From: DATDOY01 sp035293045
GTDB lineage: Bacteria > Actinomycetota > Acidimicrobiia > IMCC26256 > JACPCJ01
Reading direction: 5' to 3'
NCBI GenBank assembly: GCA_035293045.1
Contig: DATDOY010000045.1
Span: 1 to 11,178, forward strand
Length of the DNA: 11,178 bases
Each line of letters opens with the position of its first letter. Within the stretch, counting starts at the first letter, position 1. The notes below the pieces were generated by a model, which saw only the letters and a list, made by a program, of their open reading frames with translations, was not told the DNA's origin and did not search any database. This document shows positions 5,987-11,178 of this stretch, in pieces. Position numbers and translations under genes: made by a program.

Positions 5987-6382
5987 ATGCGAATATTCGA
6001 CCTTCCCGCCGACGAACCGGCGTCCGGACCAGAGTTCGGACTCGGACCGGACCACAAGTTCATTTGCAAGCCGACCATGCCCGCCGGCGCGATGGTGAAC
6101 CTGTTCTACGCGGCGCAGGCCGAAGACAAAACCCGGCAGGCGGCAGGGTTCGTAGGGGTGATCGGATCGGCGCTCGAGGGCGACGACTTCGAGCGGTTCA
6201 ACGACCTCATCTACGGGTCGGACATCAACATTCCGTTGGAGACGCTCGGCGAGATCGCTAGGTGGCTGGTCGAGGAGTACTCCAAGCCACGCCCTTCAAC
6301 GCCGTCCTCTGGCTCGCGGGGTGGCTCGACGCGAACGCGGGCTACGCCAAAGGACGGCTCCTCCGAGACGGCGTCCGCTTAA
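5987..6382 (+). CDS. Tail assembly chaperone, short product (gpG-like)
   Basis: A 131-aa chaperone that binds the tape measure protein during tail assembly and is absent from the mature virion, as in the lambda G/GT system. Typical actinophage features are an HKFICKPTMPAGAMVNLFYA start (23-42), a helical core with FVGVIGSALEGDDFERFNDLI (55-75), an IPLETLGEIARWLVEEY helix (82-98), and a low-complexity Ser/Thr/Arg/Pro tail (101-131), which is usual for the unshifted product. The ATG at 5987 has no SD and lies 6 nt after TACACT. The frame overlaps the next one by about 120 nt in a -1 relation. It lies two genes upstream of the tape measure gene, the expected place. Confidence 0.8.
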   Translation: MRIFDLPADEPASGPEFGLGPDHKFICKPTMPAGAMVNLFYAAQAEDKTRQAAGFVGVIGSALEGDDFERFNDLIYGSDINIPLETLGEIARWLVEEYSKPRPSTPSSGSRGGSTRTRATPKDGSSETASA

Positions 6383-6600
6383 CCGTCGACATGGACCTGC
6401 GTGACGTGCTCGACATCGCTCACTCGTTGGTCGCTGACGGCGTCGACGCGGTCGCCCGCGCGGAAATGGAGAAGACGTTCGAGGAGGGCGGCCACCTGTG
6501 GCGCCAAGACCTCGACCCGGGATACAAGCGGCGGACGTGGGGCATGCGGCCCGATGACACGGCCGGCGTGATGGGCCTCGTGTCGAAGCCGAAGGATTGA
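6262..6600 (+). CDS. Tail assembly chaperone, -1 frame extension (gpT-like part of a G-T fusion)
   Basis: This frame is open from 6262 (just after an in-frame TAG at 6259-6261) to TGA 6598-6600. It is in the -1 frame of the short chaperone, which stops at 6382. The GTG at 6262 has no upstream SD and lies inside the first chaperone, so independent initiation is unlikely. A -1 shift near 6292-6298 would give a fusion of about 204 aa: 103 residues of the first frame through KPRP, then FNAVLWLAGWLDANAGYAKG and on. The unique part has NAVLWLAGW, a helical DMDLRDVLDIAHSLVADGVD stretch and an EMEKTFEEGGHLWR stretch. In siphoviruses the fusion made at low frequency binds the tape measure protein. The frame relation is seen; the shift itself is inferred. 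Confidence 0.72.
   Translation: MAGRGVLQATPFNAVLWLAGWLDANAGYAKGRLLRDGVRLTVDMDLRDVLDIAHSLVADGVDAVARAEMEKTFEEGGHLWRQDLDPGYKRRTWGMRPDDTAGVMGLVSKPKD
6272..6358 (+). promoter_or_regulatory. Candidate programmed -1 frameshift signal
   Basis: Three elements lie in order inside the chaperone overlap. GAGGAG (6272-6277) is SD-like and could pair with 16S rRNA during elongation. C CCT TCA (6292-6298, spaces show the upstream frame) lets the Pro tRNA slip from CCT to CCC. A stem starts 2 nt later: GCCGTCCT (6301-6308) pairs perfectly with AGGACGGC (6351-6358), then a C/A mismatch, then TGGC (6310-6313) with GCCA (6346-6349). Inside this, TCGCG (6314-6318) can pair with CGCGA (6330-6334). The layout resembles the dnaX signal. 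The heptamer is not the canonical X XXY YYZ, so the exact slip codon is uncertain. Confidence 0.5.
6592..6596 (+). promoter_or_regulatory. Ribosome binding site deciding the gp10-like start
   Basis: AAGGA ends 6 nt before GTG 6603 but directly abuts TTG 6597. This favours the GTG as the start codon. Confidence 0.5.
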
Positions 6601-6602
6601 CG

Positions 6603-7034
6603 GTGGCCGTCGCACAGTTCCGTGTCGACTCGGTCGCGCTCGCCAAAGCAATCCGCGAGCAGGGCCGGCTGCCGCAGGTCATGCAGCCGCTCGCCGCCCG
6701 ATGCACGCGGGAAACGAAGCGGGTGGCGCGGGAACGGACAACGCGGCGGACGGGGCGCATGGAGGCCGGGTACCGGTCGTCGACCGTCGTCGGCGGTTCC
6801 GGCCCCGTCGTAGGCAGAATCCGTGTGGAGAACCCTGTCGCCCACGCCGCCTTCCAGGAGTACGGAACGAGAGGCCCGTACCGGATCCCGCGGTCCGGGG
6901 AGACGTGGCTGGCGTTCACCGGGCGCGGCGGGCGACGCGTCGTCATGTTCGGCCACGTCATGCACCCCGGGTTGAAGGCGAAGAACATCATTCGTGACGC
7001 CATACGCGCCGTCGCTCAACGACGGGCGTCGTAG
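6603..7034 (+). CDS. HK97 gp10-like tail completion/neck protein
   Basis: A 143-aa protein of the HK97 gp10-like family, taken to act in head-tail joining or tail completion. Visible signatures are a basic helical region (35-48), RTGRMEAGYRSS (49-60) matching the TG-L-x-S-type motif, a VAHAAFQEYGTRGPY core (79-93) matching the family's A-x-x-x-E-Y-G-T, and HVMHPGLKAKNIIRDAI (118-134) matching the H-P-G-x-x-A-x-x-F/I end. GTG 6603 is chosen over TTG 6597 because AAGGA ends 6 nt before the GTG. It starts 2 nt after the chaperone stop, and its own stop abuts the tape measure start. In HK97-like genomes this gene usually precedes the tail terminator; here it lies between the chaperones and the tape measure gene. 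Confidence 0.75.
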   Translation: MAVAQFRVDSVALAKAIREQGRLPQVMQPLAARCTRETKRVARERTTRRTGRMEAGYRSSTVVGGSGPVVGRIRVENPVAHAAFQEYGTRGPYRIPRSGETWLAFTGRGGRRVVMFGHVMHPGLKAKNIIRDAIRAVAQRRAS

Positions 7035-9992
7035 GTGGCGGTTCTCGCCGAAGGCGAACTCGAGCTTCGTCTCTCGAAGTCGTCGGTCGACGCTATCCAG
7101 AAGGACATCGCTTCGACGTCGAGGACCGCTGGCGCCAAGGCTGGGACCGAAATCGGCGACGCGTCGGCGAAGACGTTCTCGAAGGCATTCGCCGGCGGAT
7201 TGACCGGTGTCGCCGCGTTTTCGGCTATCCGGCAGGGCTTCCAGTTCATTCAGTCGTCTGTCGCCGAGTTCGCTCAGTCCGCCCGTGGTATCGCGCAGAC
7301 GAACGCCGTGCTCCGCTCCACCGGTCAGGTAGCGGGGGTGTCCGCTAAGGATGTTGACCGGCTCGCTGACCGGCTTGGGAACCTGGCCGCAGTCGACAAC
7401 GACGTAGTCCGCGGCGCCGAAAACGTTTTGCTCACGTTCACCAATCTGCGGAACAGCGTCGGCCGCGGCAACGACATCTTCAACCAGTCGACCGAGGCGG
7501 TCCTCGACCTGTCGGCGGCCATGGGCGGCGACCTGCAAGGCGCCGCCATCCAGATCGGGAAGGCGTTAAACGACCCGATCCGGGGCGTCACCGCGCTCAC
7601 CCGTGTCGGCGTTGTTTTCACCGAGCAGCAGCGCGGCCAAATTCAGACGCTGGCCGAGTCGGGCCGCGTCATGGAAGCACAGAAGATCATCCTGAAAGAG
7701 CTCAACACCGAGTTCGGTGGCGTCGCCGCCGCGCTCGCGGACGCCGACGGCGGTATCCAACGAGCGAGCGTGGCGTTCAACGAAATGAAGGAGGCGATCG
7801 GCGCAGGTCTCGCCCCGGCGATCGTGAGGACGACGCCGCTCGTCACCGGGCTGTCGCATGCGATCGCGGACCTGCCGGCCGAAGTGACCGGGGCTGGCCT
7901 CGCCTTTTTCGGGTTGACCGCGGGCGCCGCCATCCTCATTCGTTTGCGTGCCCTGGTGCAGTCCACGACGGCGTCGCTGGTCGCGATGGGTGGGGCCGGC
8001 AAGTTCGCGGGGACTGGCCTCGTAGGACTCGGCAAAGTCGGCGGTGTCGCTGTCGGGCTCGGGCTCGCAGCGTCGGGCGTGTCCGCATTGGGCGGCGCTC
8101 TCGACGAACTGGTGCGCGGCGCACCCAAACTCGACGAACTGTCCGGACGGCTCGTCGATCTCGCGTCGGACGCCAAGAACCTGGACGAGGTGTTGGCCGC
8201 AGGTCGCACCGGGAACAGCTTCGTCGAACGACTCACCCGCGAATTGAAGAACACGAGCCTCACCGGCAGCCTGCGTGACCTCTTCATTCCCCCCTTCCTG
8301 CGGGAGGACGAGGACCGGCTGCGGCGCCTATCCGACCGGTACAACGACATAGACCAGGCGCTGGCCGGGCTCGTCGAGCGCGGCGCAGCGAAGGCGGCGG
8401 CCGCGGACGTGAAAATCCTTGCCGCCGAGCTGGACCTGACGCCGAAAGACCTCGACGCCGTGTTCAACGACTACACGAACGCGTTGCAAGCGAACGCCAC
8501 GCAGGCGAAACTCTCGAAACTGGCGCAGGCCGAACTAGCGAACGGCATCGGATCCCTCGAGACCGCGGTCAGTTCTGCCCAGACCGGTATCGCCGCGGTC
8601 AACGACGCGTTCGCTCAGTCGCTCCTGTTCTCCGGTTCCGGCGCACGGTTCGGTGAGGCAGCGACGGGTGCGGCGATAGCGTTGTCGACGACGCTTGATG
8701 ATTCCGGCAACGCCGTCGTCGATTTCTCGCAGGCCCTCGGCCGGCTCTCCCCATCCGCGGCGGCGGCGGCTAACGCCATGTCGAGACTGGCGTCGGGGAT
8801 CGACCCGCTGACAGCGCGGTTTGATCTGGCGGCGGCAACCGCGGACCAGTTCTCGAATGCCTTGTCGTTCTCGCTCGGCGCGTACATCTCGGTGCGTGAG
8901 GCGACTATCGGTGTCGCCCAAGCGGAGGAAGCGTTGTCGGTTCGCAGCACCGCGGCAGCGAAAGACTTGTACGCCGTCGAACGGGCCGCGCTGGCCGTCG
9001 AGTCCGCGAACTTCAGGCTGGCCGACTCGTTCAAAGCGCAGGCCCGTGCGGCGCTCGAAGTCACGGACGCGAACCTTGGCATCGCTGAGGCCCGACTTGC
9101 CCTGCAAAAGGCGACACGGTTCGGGTCCGGGTTGGAGCGGGAGCGGGCGACAGTGGCGTTGGCGCGGGCCGAGAACCGGCTGACCGACACCCTCGAGTCG
9201 CAGGTGCGGACAGCGCACGACATCCGCGACGCGCAACTCGCTGTGCTCGACGCGTCGAAAAAAACCACCGAGGAACGCGGCGTCGCGACCCGCTCAATCG
9301 CCGATCAGCAGGGGGCGACACTCAGACTGGTCCAAGCAGTCCAAGCCGAAGTCGACGCCCGGGTACGCGCATCCGAGGGCAACATCACGGCACAACAGGC
9401 ACGAGACCTGCTTCTCCAAGGCATCGACCGGGAAATCCAGAAGTACCCGCGCCTGAAAAGGGAACTGCTCCTGTACCGCGCCGAGATCGAAGCGACACCG
9501 AACGAGAAGCTCATCGATTTCCGGCCACCGGACTTCAAACCGGCCACCGAGGATTTGAAGGGCCTCAACACGGTCCTGCGCGAACTGGTGCGTCTGCTGG
9601 CGAACAAGTTCAAGCTGGATCTGAACACGGACGACGCTAAGAAACGGGCCGACGATCTTCTGCTCACGTTGGCGTTGCTGGGCGAGAACGCCTTCTCACC
9701 GGAGGAACTGGCGAAGGTGCGCGCCTATGAGGCGAACCGTGGTGCGGGCCGTGAGCATGGTGGCCCCGTTCTTGCTGGCCACCCGTACGTTGTGGGTGAG
9801 CGACGGGCGGAGGTGTTCGTCCCGGACCGTAATGGCACGATCCACCCCGACGCCGCAGCGTTCGAGCGGGCGGGGAACCGGTCGGCGCAGCGGACGTGGA
9901 ACGGCGACATCAACGTGTACGAGGTGACTGGCGACCCGGAGGCCACCGCGTTCGCGGTCATGTCCCGCCTAGCGGCAGCGATGAACCTGTAA
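7035..9992 (+). CDS. Tail tape measure protein
   Basis: A 985-aa protein that sets tail length and is threaded through the tail tube. It is by far the longest gene, directly downstream of the chaperone region. The N-terminal part has Ala/Ser/Thr-rich helices and a SARGIAQTNAVLRSTG / LADRLGNLAAVD / VLLTFTNLRNSVGRG / IQIGKALNDPIRGVTALTRVGV series, which matches the phage tape measure family. Hydrophobic stretches lie at about 283-304 and 326-354. Residues about 629-756 are an Ala/Glu/Arg heptad-like helical region. The C-terminus carries HGGPVLAGHPYVVGERRAEV (908-927) followed by FVPDRNGTIHPD, common at the ends of such proteins. At about 1.5 angstrom per residue the tail would be at most about 148 nm. 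The GTG start directly follows the previous TAG; no SD is clear. The stop overlaps the next ATG. Confidence 0.92.
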   Translation: MAVLAEGELELRLSKSSVDAIQKDIASTSRTAGAKAGTEIGDASAKTFSKAFAGGLTGVAAFSAIRQGFQFIQSSVAEFAQSARGIAQTNAVLRSTGQVAGVSAKDVDRLADRLGNLAAVDNDVVRGAENVLLTFTNLRNSVGRGNDIFNQSTEAVLDLSAAMGGDLQGAAIQIGKALNDPIRGVTALTRVGVVFTEQQRGQIQTLAESGRVMEAQKIILKELNTEFGGVAAALADADGGIQRASVAFNEMKEAIGAGLAPAIVRTTPLVTGLSHAIADLPAEVTGAGLAFFGLTAGAAILIRLRALVQSTTASLVAMGGAGKFAGTGLVGLGKVGGVAVGLGLAASGVSALGGALDELVRGAPKLDELSGRLVDLASDAKNLDEVLAAGRTGNSFVERLTRELKNTSLTGSLRDLFIPPFLREDEDRLRRLSDRYNDIDQALAGLVERGAAKAAAADVKILAAELDLTPKDLDAVFNDYTNALQANATQAKLSKLAQAELANGIGSLETAVSSAQTGIAAVNDAFAQSLLFSGSGARFGEAATGAAIALSTTLDDSGNAVVDFSQALGRLSPSAAAAANAMSRLASGIDPLTARFDLAAATADQFSNALSFSLGAYISVREATIGVAQAEEALSVRSTAAAKDLYAVERAALAVESANFRLADSFKAQARAALEVTDANLGIAEARLALQKATRFGSGLERERATVALARAENRLTDTLESQVRTAHDIRDAQLAVLDASKKTTEERGVATRSIADQQGATLRLVQAVQAEVDARVRASEGNITAQQARDLLLQGIDREIQKYPRLKRELLLYRAEIEATPNEKLIDFRPPDFKPATEDLKGLNTVLRELVRLLANKFKLDLNTDDAKKRADDLLLTLALLGENAFSPEELAKVRAYEANRGAGREHGGPVLAGHPYVVGERRAEVFVPDRNGTIHPDAAAFERAGNRSAQRTWNGDINVYEVTGDPEATAFAVMSRLAAAMNL

Positions 9993-11158
9993 TGCCGCTA
10001 GAAGTCGGTTACCTGTGTCTCGCGGGCGTCGAGCTGATACACGATGCCCGCGTGTTCGCCTACCTCTATCGCGGTCTGGCCGGGTCGGCGATATCGGCCT
10101 CGATCGGCGTTCAGACGACGGGGTCTGTGACCGGGATCGTCGAGAGCCCCTACAGCGACGTGTACTCCCCGAACTACGGCGAGGAGTTGACGATCAACTG
10201 CGGAGACGGGTTCGCGCCGGTGTGCTTGCAGTGCGCGTGCCCCACGTTGACGCTCGAGGAGGACTTCACCGACCCGGAAACCGACGACGCGCCCTGGTTT
10301 CAGGCGTCGTCGCCGACGTCGGCCGAGTTCCTCGGCGCGACCGCTCTCGTCATGGAGTTGCCGCCAGCGACGGCGCGGTCGCAGCAGCCCCGCGTCCGGT
10401 TCGGCGGGACCCCGTCACCGCAGCGGCTACTGCCCCGCATCATGCAGGTGACGGCGCGGCTGTTCGCGGCGACACCGGCGGGCATGGAGTGGGGCAAGCG
10501 GTGGTTCAACGATGTGCTCGCCGGCACCTGCGACGGCGGAGCCGACGCGGTCTTCTTGCCGTACTGCCCGACATCGGAGCAGGACCCGGACACGGTGTAT
10601 CGGGTGCTCGCCGAGACGATCCTTGTGGACGGGCCGACGTGGGTCGAGATCGGCGCGTTCGGCGAGTTCCGCGCTTTGGAGGCCCGATTCCAGTTGGCGT
10701 CGTCAGCGCCCTGGCTGCTCGGGCTGCCGTACCAGTGCGAGCACGCCAACCTGGCGCCCGGAGGGTCGACGTCGTGCCTGATCGAAACCGACGACTGGGG
10801 TGGCGGCCAGGCCGTCAGCGTCCAACTCGAGGGCGACATGAACGGCGTCACCGTGAGCGCAGTGCCACTGGCCGCGGACCAACCATGCCCGGTCGTCGGG
10901 ACGTCGATGCACTGCTCCGAGTTCACGGTCCAAGGCACGCAGAACGGCGACGTGCTCATCGTTGACTCGTCGCGCAGGTCCGCGCTGCTGACCGATACCA
11001 CCTCGAAGAACGACGTGTCAGCGGTCCCGTACCTCGACTTCGTGGGTTCGTTCCCGTGGATCGACGCCCCACCCTGCACCCGGTTGTGCGTCACCGTCAC
11101 GAACAACGGATCGGGAGCGGCGGAAGTGACGATCGACACTGTTCTGCGCGAGCTCTGA
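9992..11158 (+). CDS. Minor tail protein, probably distal tail (Dit-like)
   Basis: A 388-aa protein that probably forms the distal tail ring linking the tube to the adhesion proteins. The ATG at 9992 overlaps the tape measure stop as TAATG. An upstream ATG at 9896 in the same frame is rejected because the added residues are Arg/His-rich and lie inside the tape measure gene. The N-terminal domain has short strands and a cysteine cluster at C70, C78, C81 and C83. Next comes DFTDPETDDAPWFQASSPTS (91-110) followed by AEFLG (111-115), a pattern typical of the minor tail protein after the tape measure gene in actinophages. The C-terminal half (about 270-388) is beta-rich with galactose-binding/Dit-like character and ends CTRLCVTVTNNGSGAAEVTI (362-381). 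Thirteen cysteines in total. It overlaps the next gene by one base. Confidence 0.75.
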   Translation: MPLEVGYLCLAGVELIHDARVFAYLYRGLAGSAISASIGVQTTGSVTGIVESPYSDVYSPNYGEELTINCGDGFAPVCLQCACPTLTLEEDFTDPETDDAPWFQASSPTSAEFLGATALVMELPPATARSQQPRVRFGGTPSPQRLLPRIMQVTARLFAATPAGMEWGKRWFNDVLAGTCDGGADAVFLPYCPTSEQDPDTVYRVLAETILVDGPTWVEIGAFGEFRALEARFQLASSAPWLLGLPYQCEHANLAPGGSTSCLIETDDWGGGQAVSVQLEGDMNGVTVSAVPLAADQPCPVVGTSMHCSEFTVQGTQNGDVLIVDSSRRSALLTDTTSKNDVSAVPYLDFVGSFPWIDAPPCTRLCVTVTNNGSGAAEVTIDTVLREL

Positions 11159-11178
11159 TGGCGGCCGGACTGCTCGGC
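11158..11178 (+). CDS. Next minor tail gene, partial (5' end only)
   Basis: An ATG at 11158 overlaps the previous stop as TGATG and opens a frame (Met-Ala-Ala-Gly-Leu-Leu-Gly) that leaves the window. The overlap style is the same as at 5180. Position after a Dit-like gene suggests a second minor tail or tail-associated protein, but only seven codons are visible. Confidence 0.5.

Noticed and set aside
6346..6352. G CCA AAG as the chaperone slippery site
   Set aside because: The A-site AAG can re-pair with AAA after a -1 slip, but CCA to GCC in the P site is poor. It also lies inside the 3' arm of the stem and far from the SD-like GAGGAG. Not fully excluded.
6597..6599. TTG start for the gp10-like gene
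   Set aside because: AAGGA at 6592-6596 directly abuts this TTG, leaving no spacer, whereas GTG 6603 has a 6-nt spacer.
6420..7538. 372-aa open frame on the minus strand
   Set aside because: Antisense shadow of the chaperone, gp10-like and tape measure genes, with an Arg-rich composition and no recognisable domain.
9896..9991. N-terminal extension of the Dit-like protein from ATG 9896
   Set aside because: The extra 32 residues are Arg/His/Pro-rich and overlap the conserved end of the tape measure gene. ATG 9992 overlaps the tape measure stop, as other starts here do.
10015..10965. 316-aa alternate + frame inside the Dit-like gene
   Set aside because: Arg/Gly-rich shadow frame; the overlapping Dit-like frame carries the recognisable motifs.
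1..11178. CRISPR arrays, tRNA genes, insertion sequences, integrase or attachment sites
   Set aside because: No regularly spaced repeats, cloverleaf-like segments, transposase-like frames or recombinase motifs were seen. All intergenic gaps are 44 nt or shorter.

Overview
The window looks like part of the late virion-structure region of a tailed phage (siphovirus type, Caudoviricetes), or of a prophage, from a high-GC actinobacterium. The evidence is: GC-rich DNA with strong G/C preference at third codon positions; frequent GTG starts; every gene on the + strand with almost no spacing; and protein families recognisable from actinobacteriophages (Cys-rich head-tail adaptor, Cys-rich major tail protein, DUF1360-like membrane protein, paired tail assembly chaperones, Dit-like minor tail protein). 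No integrase, tRNA, insertion sequence, CRISPR array or host gene is visible, so neither the host species nor lytic versus prophage state can be decided.

Layout. Bases 22-3459 are the high-copy structural genes, each with a clear Shine-Dalgarno (SD) site: a 613-aa major capsid protein with an N-terminal scaffold-like extension, a 298-aa capsid-adjacent virion protein of unknown role, and a 222-aa major tail protein. Bases 3478-5942 are head-tail joining and accessory genes: head-tail adaptor, a repeat-containing fibre-like protein, a small membrane protein, a tail-terminator-like protein and an 81-aa protein I do not recognise. Bases 5987-7034 hold two overlapping tail assembly chaperone frames in a -1 relation, then an HK97 gp10-like protein. 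Bases 7035-11158 hold the 985-aa tape measure protein and a 388-aa Dit-like distal tail protein. The next minor tail gene begins at 11158 and runs off the window.

How they work together. The capsid protein and its neighbour build the head. The adaptor, terminator and gp10-like proteins join the head to the tail. The two chaperone products coat the tape measure protein while the major tail protein polymerises around it. The Dit-like protein caps the distal end and carries the adhesion apparatus encoded downstream.

The least ordinary signals are regulatory. (1) The chaperone overlap contains an SD-like hexamer, a candidate slip codon and a 12-bp interrupted stem in the right order for programmed -1 frameshifting. 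(2) Several SD-less genes between 3460 and 5990 have a TANNNT hexamer exactly 6 nt before a start codon, the geometry of leaderless actinobacterial transcripts. (3) One of these would place the transcript start on a six-codon micro-ORF that abuts the next gene. The gene order is also shuffled relative to the lambda/HK97 pattern. I did not see a wholly new defence or enzymatic system here.
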